From: CAYWFP01 sp964457365
Lineage (GTDB): Bacteria > Planctomycetota > SZUA-567
Length of the DNA stretch: 42,875 bases
Assembly: GCA_964457365.1 (NCBI GenBank)
Contig: CAYWFP010000023.1
Coordinates: 1-42,875, forward strand
Direction of reading: 5' to 3'
The translations under genes and the position numbers were made by a program. This document shows, one piece after another, positions 1-8,233 of the stretch. Position 1 is the first letter of the stretch. Each line of letters begins with the position of its first letter. The notes under the pieces are model-generated. The model was not told where the DNA came from and did no database searches. It worked only from the letters and a program-made list of their open reading frames with translations.

Positions 1-1
1 C

Positions 2-316
2 TCGGTCGGCGTGGCGCCGACGTTATTCATGGCCAAGCTCGCCTCGGACCTGGAGGTGGAGACGCGCTATTTCTTCTACCTCTCCAACCGGTCCGACCTC
101 ACGGCCCCGCAAATCGTGCACGACGCGCGGCAGCGGTGCGACCAGGAGAATCTGAACGCGCACCTGAAAAGTTTGCATGCCCTGGACATGCCGCTCGGGG
201 ACCTGCACGCCAACGGAGCGTACGCGGTGATGGCGGCGCTGGCGTGGAGCCTGAAGGCGTGGGCGGCGCTGCTGCTGCCCGCGGGCGGCTCAAGCGAGAC
301 CTCGATGCCTTGGTAG
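2..316 (+). CDS. IS1380-like transposase, C-terminal fragment (5' end outside window)
   Basis: The reading frame is already open at base 2 and runs to a stop at 314-316. The sequence resembles the C-terminal part of DDE transposases of the IS1380/IS4-like group: a YFFYLSN strand, then RCDQENLNAHLK, which holds the late catalytic Glu region, then a helical stretch with ALAWSLKAWAALLLP. The family normally continues some tens of residues beyond that LLLP segment with a basic tail. Here the frame ends about 11 residues later and no other frame restores the tail, so the 3' end may be damaged. No terminal inverted repeat could be recognised downstream. The family match is from memory of the motif, without a database search. 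Confidence 0.7.
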   Translation, partial: SVGVAPTLFMAKLASDLEVETRYFFYLSNRSDLTAPQIVHDARQRCDQENLNAHLKSLHALDMPLGDLHANGAYAVMAALAWSLKAWAALLLPAGGSSETSMPW

Positions 317-700
317 AGATCAGCACGCAGGCACACGGCAAGACCATCAAGCTCCGCAGCCGTCTCCGCGGCGAAGGCGGCAAGGCGCTGCAGGCTGTCG
401 GCGTCGCGCTGGGGCCGACGGCGCAACCGCAGGGATGACCCGACCGCGCCCATCCGGCTCGAACGAAGTCGCCTGGAAAGGCGACGGTAGCGCCAACAGC
501 GATTCGCAGCCATGTTATTCATTCGCCAATATGGACTTGCGGGATCGTGCTGTCGAAGATGGGTCAAAGCGAATAGGGTGGAGCGTTTCTGTCACATCGA
601 TGCCGTAACGCGTTTGTATTACAGAAGTATGACGCACTATCCGGCCGGATCGCCAGCGCGCAGCGAGCGGCGAGCCCCCAGCCCCAGTTGAGATTGTGGA
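317..700. other. Intergenic stretch without recognisable gene
   Basis: About 380 bases lie between the transposase fragment and the promoter of the regulator gene. Short open frames exist on both strands, but they have arginine/serine-rich shadow composition and resemble nothing known. The stretch may hold the right end of the insertion element, but I see no inverted repeat or target duplication. Confidence 0.5.
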
Positions 701-730
701 TTGACAAGCACGTGAATTATGCATTAGGAT
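701..730 (+). promoter_or_regulatory. Sigma-70-like promoter of the GntR regulator operon
   Basis: A perfect -35 box TTGACA (701-706) is followed after 18 bases by TAGGAT (725-730), four of six matches to the -10 consensus. Transcription would start near 737. That argues against the upstream in-frame TTG at 688 as start codon and for the TTG at 781. Confidence 0.5.
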
Positions 731-742
731 TGTGTAAACCTC

Positions 743-758
743 ATAGGACTATAGGACT
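743..758 (+). repeat. Tandem 8-base repeat in the leader, possible operator
   Basis: ATAGGACT occurs twice back to back (743-750 and 751-758), directly downstream of the predicted transcription start and 23 bases before the chosen start codon. The position suits autoregulation by the encoded GntR protein, but GntR operators are usually inverted rather than direct repeats, so this is only a suggestion. Confidence 0.3.
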
Positions 759-780
759 CGTTCCCGAAAGAACCGATTCT

Positions 781-1887
781 TTGTCCGAGCCGTTTGCATC
801 GAAAGACAAACTTCACCGCGCCACGCTCAGCCAGCAGACCGCCGCGCTGCTGCGTGGGGAGATTCTGCGGCATGCCGCGCCCGGCGACCGGCTCGAAGCC
901 GAGAGCCGTCTGTGCAAGCGGTACGGCGTCAGCCTGCCCACGATGCGCGAGGCGCTCGGCGTTCTGGCCCAGCAGGGCCTGCTCGAACGCAAGCAGGGGG
1001 TGGGCACCTTCGTGGCCGATCCGCGGCGTACGCGGCATCTGGCGGTGCTGATCGATTTCGACATCAGCCACGCGCGCGCCTCGTACTTCTTCACCCGCTC
1101 GGTGCAGCGTGCGCGCAAACTCCTGGCCGAGGCCGGCTGGGACGCGCGCATCTACGTCGGCCACGCGCCACCCTTCGGCGAGGCGCCGCCGGAACTGACC
1201 TGCACCGAGGTTGTCGAGCAGGTGGCGGCCGATCATGTCGCCGGCGTACTGGCCATCGGCACGGCCACGCAGCCGGCATTCGACAAGCTGCTGGCCAGGC
1301 ACGGCGTGCCGGCGGTGGGGTGGGAGCATTGCATTCCTGTCGATACAGACAAGATGATGAAGTTGGCGCTGGGCCATTTCCAGCGGATCGGCGTGCGTCG
1401 GCCGCTGCTGATCGCGCCGTGGGGCGAGTCCCTCTGCAAGCGCTTCGGCGGATACGCCCGCGAGCGGGGCATGGCGCGCGGGAACGAACGGACGTTCATG
1501 CACTCGCCGGTGAATCTCGACGAGCCGCAGCCCGAAGCGTTCGCCGGACTGTGGCAGGGGAACATGCCCGACGCCATCTTCATCGGCGACGACGTCCTTT
1601 ACGTGCCGGTGGCCGCGTCGATGCTCAAAACCGGCGTTGCGGTCCCCGAGGAGGTCCACGTGGCCACGGCCACGAACAAGGGCGCGGGGCTGAGCTGCTT
1701 CTTTCCCACCACCCGGATCGAGGTTGACCCCGATCTTTTCGCCGAGCGTTCGGTGGCGCTGCTCTTGAGCCTGGTCGAGAAGACCGAGTTCGATCAGGCC
1801 GATCTGGATCTGCCGATCGCGTTGATCCCGGCGGAGGCCGCGTCCCAGTCGGCGCCGCCAGTATCGCATTTGCCTGGAGGAGATTGA
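781..1887 (+). CDS. GntR-family transcriptional regulator with LacI-type ligand-binding domain
   Basis: Predicted cytoplasmic DNA-binding regulator of 368 residues. Residues about 12-80 form a GntR winged helix: the recognition region LCKRYGVSLPTMREAL (about 45-60) and the wing LERKQGVGTFVADP are typical. Residues about 88-350 look like a LacI/periplasmic-binding-protein effector domain, as in AraR-type regulators, with strands such as HLAVLIDF and PDAIFIGDD. Such hybrids commonly sense sugars and control adjacent catabolic genes. The frame is open further upstream to a TTG at 688, but the promoter at 701-730 favours TTG 781, which has a weak purine-rich GAAAG 10 bases before it. The stop overlaps the ATG of the esterase gene (TGATG), so the two are translationally coupled and the regulator probably controls the operon. 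The ligand is unknown. Confidence 0.85.
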   Translation: MSEPFASKDKLHRATLSQQTAALLRGEILRHAAPGDRLEAESRLCKRYGVSLPTMREALGVLAQQGLLERKQGVGTFVADPRRTRHLAVLIDFDISHARASYFFTRSVQRARKLLAEAGWDARIYVGHAPPFGEAPPELTCTEVVEQVAADHVAGVLAIGTATQPAFDKLLARHGVPAVGWEHCIPVDTDKMMKLALGHFQRIGVRRPLLIAPWGESLCKRFGGYARERGMARGNERTFMHSPVNLDEPQPEAFAGLWQGNMPDAIFIGDDVLYVPVAASMLKTGVAVPEEVHVATATNKGAGLSCFFPTTRIEVDPDLFAERSVALLLSLVEKTEFDQADLDLPIALIPAEAASQSAPPVSHLPGGD

Positions 1888-3920
1888 TGCCGCTGTATCG
1901 TATGCCCGTAATCGGACTCGCATGCCTGTTCGCTATCGTGCTCATGAGTCGCGTGGAAGGAAACGCAATGGAGAAGAACTACTGGCGCGTCGAGGGCGAT
2001 GCCATGACCTTCCGCAGCGCCGAGATGGACGTCGACGCCGAGTTGCCGCACGGCTTCCGCTCGCTGCGCATCCAGGGACACGAGATGCTCGCCGGCGGCG
2101 AGGGGTACGGTGCCGTCGCGTTCCGCCGTCCCGACGGCACCTTCGTCACCGATTTTGTCGGGATGAGCAATGTCGCGCACGATCAGAACCAGGGGCGGCA
2201 CGGTTCGGTCGTCGACGGTCTCTTCCTGGCGAAGGTCATCACCGGCTGGAGCCTGCCGGAGTTTACCATCTATGCCGGCTTTAATCTGCAAGACGAGCAT
2301 GACCTCGTGCTCTTTCTGCACCCCGACGTGGTGGCCGTCCGTTCCGTGCGCAAAGGCTCGCCGGTTTCCACCGCTCAGGGCAACGTCTTTCGCGGCAACA
2401 AAAAGGGGCGGCGCGCCAAGAGCGTGGCCGTTATCCACAAGAGCGGCGTGGCGCTGCATATCGAACAGCCGTGCTGGGCCGGCATGATCGAGGCACCCGA
2501 CGGCAAGGAGCGATTCGCCGTGGCCATTCCCTGCAAAGGGATGGCGGCGAACGATATCCGCTGCCGGATCGATACGCACAACCGTGCGGACAACCTGATG
2601 CTTCTGCCGAAGTTCAAGGTCGACAGCCCGACGATGGGCAAGCTCGACCCGCATTACCGGCCGCAGTCGCACGGACCGTGGAGTCTTTACGAGAAAGACG
2701 CCGAACTCGATTACACGTTCACCTTCGGCTGGCTCGGCCGCGAACCCTTCGCCGGCAAGGCCGTCGTCGAGGCGCGTCACGCGCTCGGCAAGCCGCACCT
2801 GCGGATCGAACAGGCCCCCGAAGCCCAGGGACGGAAAAAAGACGGCGCCGTCGTCTACAAGGCCACGCTGCATCCGAAGTTTATCATGCCCGGCGTGAGC
2901 GAGGTCAACGTCCACCTGCTGGACGGCGACGACGTGGTGCTCTTCACCCAGCGCTTCCGCATCATGTATGACTGGCCGGCGTACCAGCCGACGTACAACG
3001 ATCAGCCGGATATGAAAGCGTTCTGGGACGAGACGCTGAAGGCGCTCTCCGGGATCCCGCTCGCGCCGAAGGTCGAGCAGCAGCTCTTCAAGGACGACCC
3101 GGACTGGGAGTTCTACCACGTCTCCTTCAACGGCTGGGACAAGAAGCGCATCCCCGCCTGCCTCTACGTGCCGAAGAAAGCCGAGAAGCCCTTGCCGGTA
3201 TACATCACCGCGCACCCGGGAACGCGCGGCTTCGGCGTCAACCACGCGCCCGACGGCGTCTTCGGTTCGAAGATAAAAGCGGACGACCGCTTCGTCACCA
3301 TCGTGCCGCTGATCCGCGGGCACGAACCCGACGCCAAGGACGTACCCTTCAACCAGCCGTGGTGGGGGCCGCTGGAGAGTCGCGACGAATACGCGGCGCG
3401 CTCGTGGTATTGCGCCATGGTCCGCGCGCTCGATTACCTCGCGACGCGACCGGACCTGGCCGACATGAACCGCGTCGTCGCCAAGGGCGGCAGTCAGGGC
3501 GGCTGCCTGGCCGTCGTCACCGCCGCGCTGGATCCACGAGTCGACCTGTGCATCTCCGACTGCCCGTCCAACGCCATGCATCACGACGCGGTACGCCCCG
3601 AGACCTACGACACCTTCGGTCCCTCGGCGGGGCAGGTGCCCGAGGGGCAGACGCTAGAGCAGATGCTCGAGACGCTGAGTTATTTCGACCCCGCGCACAT
3701 GGCGCCGTGGGTGAAGTGTCCGACCGTGGTGCACGTCAACGTCGGCGACCTGACGGTGCACTCGATGGGGGGGCTGGGGATCTACAAGAATCTCACCGGC
3801 CTGCCCGATGACAAAAAATGGTTCTATCCCGGCGTCAATGGACATTACCACTCCGGCTCGGCCGCCGGCGGCAAGAAGGCGAATGAGCTGACGGAGTCGC
3901 TGTTGCAGGGCGAGCTGTAG
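1887..3920 (+). CDS. Secreted acetyl-xylan-esterase-like alpha/beta hydrolase
   Basis: Exported hydrolase of 677 residues. A signal peptide covers about residues 1-27 and ends near VEGNA. Residues 30-370 are a beta-rich domain I do not recognise. Residues about 375-675 form an alpha/beta hydrolase of the AXE1/cephalosporin-C deacetylase type (carbohydrate esterase family 7), with nucleophile Ser536 in GGSQGG, a likely acid Asp621 in VGDLTVH and a likely base His653 in NGHYH. The family removes acetyl groups from xylan or xylo-oligosaccharides; the substrate here is inferred. GGAGGAG at 1876-1882 sits four bases before ATG 1887 and sets the start. The gene overlaps the regulator stop by one base and is followed 46 bases on by the first large glycosidase-like gene, so it is the second gene of the operon. 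The Asp and His assignments are less certain than the Ser. Confidence 0.8.
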   Translation: MPLYRMPVIGLACLFAIVLMSRVEGNAMEKNYWRVEGDAMTFRSAEMDVDAELPHGFRSLRIQGHEMLAGGEGYGAVAFRRPDGTFVTDFVGMSNVAHDQNQGRHGSVVDGLFLAKVITGWSLPEFTIYAGFNLQDEHDLVLFLHPDVVAVRSVRKGSPVSTAQGNVFRGNKKGRRAKSVAVIHKSGVALHIEQPCWAGMIEAPDGKERFAVAIPCKGMAANDIRCRIDTHNRADNLMLLPKFKVDSPTMGKLDPHYRPQSHGPWSLYEKDAELDYTFTFGWLGREPFAGKAVVEARHALGKPHLRIEQAPEAQGRKKDGAVVYKATLHPKFIMPGVSEVNVHLLDGDDVVLFTQRFRIMYDWPAYQPTYNDQPDMKAFWDETLKALSGIPLAPKVEQQLFKDDPDWEFYHVSFNGWDKKRIPACLYVPKKAEKPLPVYITAHPGTRGFGVNHAPDGVFGSKIKADDRFVTIVPLIRGHEPDAKDVPFNQPWWGPLESRDEYAARSWYCAMVRALDYLATRPDLADMNRVVAKGGSQGGCLAVVTAALDPRVDLCISDCPSNAMHHDAVRPETYDTFGPSAGQVPEGQTLEQMLETLSYFDPAHMAPWVKCPTVVHVNVGDLTVHSMGGLGIYKNLTGLPDDKKWFYPGVNGHYHSGSAAGGKKANELTESLLQGEL

Positions 3921-3966
3921 CGTCGCGACCCGCTGCGCGGGGCCGGGAAGGCATGGAGGGCATGAG

Positions 3967-6900
3967 ATGGAAACGCTTGGTTCTCGGTCATGGATGCTGG
4001 GATCGGTCCTGCTGTTGACGCTCGTGCTGACCGCGGCATCCGGGCGTTGTGCGGGATCGAACTATTCCTACGGCGAGGTCTGGTGGGAGGAGTACGTCCC
4101 CGACCGCGGCACCTCGATCCTGCTGCACTTCGGTCGGCCCCGGCCCCGCGCGGCCGCGGCGGTGGCGCAGAAGATCAAGCAGCAGAAACAGGATTCGCTG
4201 GACAATCTCGACATCGGCACCCTCGACGACGACGGCGGCGATCTGGCCATGGGGGCGATCGAGGAGATGAAGGCCGGCGCCGGCGCCGGCCCCATCGACG
4301 ACAAGAACGTGCCGCCGGACTTGGTGCTCGACTACAGCAACACCCGCCGCGAACTCGAGCTCCCCGCCGGCTACGCCAAGGTGCCCGAAGGACGCTTCGG
4401 CGCGGGGCTGCGGTGCGAGGGCGGCGGGAAGCTGCGAACCGATACCGTCGATACCGGCCGGTCGATGGAGTGCTGGTTCCGCATCGAGGCCTACCCGGAG
4501 AAGCCGAGTTGCATTCTCTCCATCGGCAAGGACGAGGGCCGGATCCTGCTGCTTCCCGACGGACGCCTGGAGCTTAAGCGCCGCCTTCCCCATGGCCATG
4601 TTGGCAAGAAGTTTCACCCCGAGGACAAGATCGAGCAGATCCTCGCGAGCGATCCGCGCATCGTCAGCCCCGATCCGGTGCCGCTGAAGACCTGGACGCA
4701 CGTGGTGGCGTATACGCATTACCCCATCGTCCAGGGCGCGGGCCAGCCGCACGACGCGCGGTTGATGATCAACGGCGAGGACGTCGCCCACTACCACAGC
4801 GAACTCAACAACGCTTACAACTTCATGCTCCGCGGCGGTCAACCGCTGATCATCGGCAACAGCTTCGACGGCAAGCAGCCCTTCGCCGGGTGGATCGACG
4901 AGGTCCGTGTCTCGCATCGTGCCCGGAATTTCCACCAGCGGCAGGATCTGGCGTGGCGCGACGCCGCGCGCGCGCTGCATTTCGACAAACCGTATTTCCG
5001 CCGCGACGGCACGGTCTTCCACGCCTCGCTGGATAAGGGGCTGGCGCTCGATCGCGACCGCGCGGGCGTGGGGAAGATCACGCTCGACCTGCCGGATATC
5101 AAGCCCGAGAAGATCGAGGTGCCCGGCATCCGCGGCAAGGGCTGGGTTCTGGATCCGGCTATCGAATTGCCGCAGTTCCCCCTCAAGGGGATGAACGCGC
5201 TCGACGGCAGCTGCGAGTTCTGGCTGCGGCCGACCAACTGGGACAACACCACCGGGTTCTTTCCCACCAACCGGCCCAAGCACACCCACCTGACGGTGAT
5301 CCGCTTCTTCGGCAAGGACAAGCGCAGCGGCAAGGTCGTCCAGTTCATGCGCGGGGCGCTGCCGCGCGCGCAGGAGCACGGCAAGCGCAAGGTGCTGATC
5401 GATCCCGGGCACTGGCTGCACGTGGTGGTGACCTGGACGAAGGAGGACCTGGAGCGCGCGTTCTTCCATGTCGACGGCAGATGGTTCAGCCGCATCTGGC
5501 GCGAGAAACCGGATGTGCTCAAGCATATCGAGCCGCTCTACGCCCGCATCGGTATCAGCGACCGGACGACCGTGGCCCACGGCGAGCGCCCCTGTATCGA
5601 GATCGACGAAGTGGTCGGTTACGACTACGCACTCGACAAGAACGAGATCGAGCAGGCCCACGACCGCTGGCGCACCGAGATCGAGCCGATCAAGCTCTAT
5701 CATGTCGCGCAGAGCTACAAATTCTCCGTCGGCAAGCTCGAATACGACGTCGTGCCCAAGCTCCCGGGCGGCGTGAAGGCGGGGAAGCTGCGCGGCAAGC
5801 TTCTCGACGCGGCGGGCGGGGTGGTCGTGCCCGAGCGCGAGTTCGAACTGACGCAGAAGGGCAAGTATCACCTCGTCATGCGCGATCACGAGCCGCTGCC
5901 GTACGGCAAGTACACGTTCGCCTTCACCATCCTCGACCAGGCCGGGAAGCCCGCGGCCGAGGGGGAGCATCTCTGGGACTTCAAGAAAGAGCCCTGGCGC
6001 GACTGCAAAGCCGGGATCATCGATTACGCGCCGCCGCCGTGGACGCCCATCGAGGTGCAGGGCAATCGCTGCAAGACGCGCATGAGCGAATACGTGCTGG
6101 GCGAGAACGGACTGCCCGCGCGGATCCTCGCCGACGGCGAGAACCTGCTCGCCGCGCCGGTGACGCTGCTGGAGAACGGCAAGCCGATGAAGGCCGAGTT
6201 CGCCCAGGGCGAGAACCGCAAGTGCGACGCCACCTGGCGCACGACCTTTACGGGGCGGACCTGCACGGTCAAGCTCGACTGCCTGCTCGAGTACGACGGC
6301 ATGCTGCGCTTCGCGTTCGACATTCAGCCGAAGGATCCCAAGACACTCGGCGCGCTGACGATGACGCTGCCGATCAAGTCCGCGCACGCCACGCATTACT
6401 TCTACAACAAGGCCGGCACGACCGGCGTCAAGGTCGAACGCATCAAGGGAGACGGCACGCTTCTCGACAGTTGGCTGCCGAAGGCGGACTGGAGGGAGTG
6501 GCGCGCCTTTGTTGACTTGCGGAAGAAGAAGCCGGACCTCGAGTGGGACGCGTACTGGCGCGGGAAACACAAGGACACGAAGGCCTACGGATTCTTCACC
6601 CAGATCGACGTCAACGACCTCGATCGCGGGCTGTACTGGTTCGCCGATCACGGCGGCGGCTGGGGCCAGTCGAAGACGGTGCCGGCGCAGGAACTGGTGC
6701 GCGCAGGCGAGACGACGAAGCTGATCCTGCGCCTCGTGGCCGAGGAAGGGACGCCACTGACGAAGGGGCCGATCGTCTTCGCCATGATCCCGCATCCGGC
6801 GCGGCCGTTAATGGAGAAATACCGCCTGCTCGGGCGCGCCTCGCCGGAGAAGGAGCCGTTGCTGTGCGACCTGTACGGCAGCGTCTTCCGGCCGTGGGTG

Positions 6901-8208
6901 CACAATCCCAAGGCCAAGGAGATGGGCATGTTCCCCGCGACCGACCCGGAGAAGCCCGAGGCGGGGCCGAGTTGGGAATACGCCCAGAGCTGCATCCCGC
7001 ACATGAAGAACGAGGTGCCCCGCGGCTACCGGACGTTCTACATGTCGAACTATTTCTATAGCTGCCGCGCCGGCCGGTACGACGGCTGGGAGTGGCGCAG
7101 CGGCCCCGGCGGACGGGCGACGCTGTCGCAGTCGTTCGTCGACTACCTCTGCTGGGAGATGAACGAGTGGATCGGGCGGGGAATCTTCACCGCCATCTAT
7201 CTCGACGACAGCTACGAGGCGCCCACCTACAACGTCGAGGCCGGCCAGGCCGTGCGCATGCCCGACGGCAGCGTTCAGGCCGGGCAGACGCTGTGGGGGT
7301 ACCGGCAACTGCTCAAGCGCTGGCGCAACATCTTCCACCAGCACGGTCTGGAGCCGATGCTGACCACGCACCACACCCGGAGCTGGATGTACTGCGGCGC
7401 GGTCTTCACCGATTCGCATCTCGATGGCGAGGGGCACCCCACGATCACGGCCAACAGCCGCGACTTCGTCGACAGCCTCTCGCTGGCGCGCGCGGAGGTG
7501 CTGCAGAACGGTCCGCTATGGGGGGTGGAGTCGCACTTCATGCCCTCCATCTGGGAGGGCGGTCTCGGCAAGGGCAAGGGGTGGAATCCGCACAAGGTCT
7601 GGAGCTGGCGCATGGCGCGCGGCGCGGTGAGCGTGCTGGCGCACTTCGAGAACGGCATGGCCTATTACGATCAGGGCGGCGGTCCGTACAAGAATTACTG
7701 GAATGACGTCTTGCGCTGGGGCGCGGGCGATCCGCGGGTCGCTTTCCATCCGTACTACCGCAATGACGCGTTCCTCGAGATCGAGGGCGAGAAGGAGGAT
7801 CTGCTCGTCTCCTTCTATCACGACAAGAACCGCGTCCTGCTCATCGCCAGCAACCGCACCGACAAGCCCCGCACCGTCAAGATCAAGCTCGACCGCCAGA
7901 AACTGGGCCTTCCGGCCAACCCGTCGGTGAAGAGCCACGACGCCGGCTACAGGGTTCCCCCGGGGGAGGATCTGCTCCGCCGCTCGGACATGCCCGCCGG
8001 CGACGCGACCGCGGCGGTGGAGGACCTGATGGGCGACGACGCGCTGGAGATGGACCCGCTCGCCGACGACATGGGACTCGGCGAGGGTGAAGGGGGGTTG
8101 ACGCTCGAAGCCAAAACCGGGAAGCAGGAGGCTCAGCCTCGAATGGAGAAGGGGGTGCTGGTGCTGCCGATCCGGCCCAAGGATTTTCGTATGGTAGCGA
8201 TCGAATAG
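3967..8208 (+). CDS. Large secreted LamG/GH123-like (DUF6067-type) protein
   Basis: Exported protein of 1413 residues. A signal peptide spans residues 1-29. An acidic, low-complexity linker (about 66-113) leads into two concanavalin-A/LamG-like domains (about 115-318 and 349-571), recognisable from repeated GWIDEVRVS and IEIDEVVGYDY strands. A beta domain with a PPPWTPIEV signature (near 687) and a barrel-like region (about 965-1290) resemble the DUF6067/GH123-related family. FTAIYLDDS places Asp1080 and Asp1081 at the end of a strand, as glycosidase acidic residues often are. A second acidic stretch precedes the C-terminal beta strand. The core matches the next gene (PPWTP, ATHY, GLYWFAD/FLWLAD, IYLDD/LYVDE), so the two are paralogues. 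GGAGGG at 3955-3960 supports ATG 3967. The role is probably cleavage or binding of a complex glycan; family naming is from memory. Confidence 0.75.
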   Translation: METLGSRSWMLGSVLLLTLVLTAASGRCAGSNYSYGEVWWEEYVPDRGTSILLHFGRPRPRAAAAVAQKIKQQKQDSLDNLDIGTLDDDGGDLAMGAIEEMKAGAGAGPIDDKNVPPDLVLDYSNTRRELELPAGYAKVPEGRFGAGLRCEGGGKLRTDTVDTGRSMECWFRIEAYPEKPSCILSIGKDEGRILLLPDGRLELKRRLPHGHVGKKFHPEDKIEQILASDPRIVSPDPVPLKTWTHVVAYTHYPIVQGAGQPHDARLMINGEDVAHYHSELNNAYNFMLRGGQPLIIGNSFDGKQPFAGWIDEVRVSHRARNFHQRQDLAWRDAARALHFDKPYFRRDGTVFHASLDKGLALDRDRAGVGKITLDLPDIKPEKIEVPGIRGKGWVLDPAIELPQFPLKGMNALDGSCEFWLRPTNWDNTTGFFPTNRPKHTHLTVIRFFGKDKRSGKVVQFMRGALPRAQEHGKRKVLIDPGHWLHVVVTWTKEDLERAFFHVDGRWFSRIWREKPDVLKHIEPLYARIGISDRTTVAHGERPCIEIDEVVGYDYALDKNEIEQAHDRWRTEIEPIKLYHVAQSYKFSVGKLEYDVVPKLPGGVKAGKLRGKLLDAAGGVVVPEREFELTQKGKYHLVMRDHEPLPYGKYTFAFTILDQAGKPAAEGEHLWDFKKEPWRDCKAGIIDYAPPPWTPIEVQGNRCKTRMSEYVLGENGLPARILADGENLLAAPVTLLENGKPMKAEFAQGENRKCDATWRTTFTGRTCTVKLDCLLEYDGMLRFAFDIQPKDPKTLGALTMTLPIKSAHATHYFYNKAGTTGVKVERIKGDGTLLDSWLPKADWREWRAFVDLRKKKPDLEWDAYWRGKHKDTKAYGFFTQIDVNDLDRGLYWFADHGGGWGQSKTVPAQELVRAGETTKLILRLVAEEGTPLTKGPIVFAMIPHPARPLMEKYRLLGRASPEKEPLLCDLYGSVFRPWVHNPKAKEMGMFPATDPEKPEAGPSWEYAQSCIPHMKNEVPRGYRTFYMSNYFYSCRAGRYDGWEWRSGPGGRATLSQSFVDYLCWEMNEWIGRGIFTAIYLDDSYEAPTYNVEAGQAVRMPDGSVQAGQTLWGYRQLLKRWRNIFHQHGLEPMLTTHHTRSWMYCGAVFTDSHLDGEGHPTITANSRDFVDSLSLARAEVLQNGPLWGVESHFMPSIWEGGLGKGKGWNPHKVWSWRMARGAVSVLAHFENGMAYYDQGGGPYKNYWNDVLRWGAGDPRVAFHPYYRNDAFLEIEGEKEDLLVSFYHDKNRVLLIASNRTDKPRTVKIKLDRQKLGLPANPSVKSHDAGYRVPPGEDLLRRSDMPAGDATAAVEDLMGDDALEMDPLADDMGLGEGEGGLTLEAKTGKQEAQPRMEKGVLVLPIRPKDFRMVAIE

Positions 8209-8233
8209 ACGCTCAGACAAAGAGGAGGTGGGT

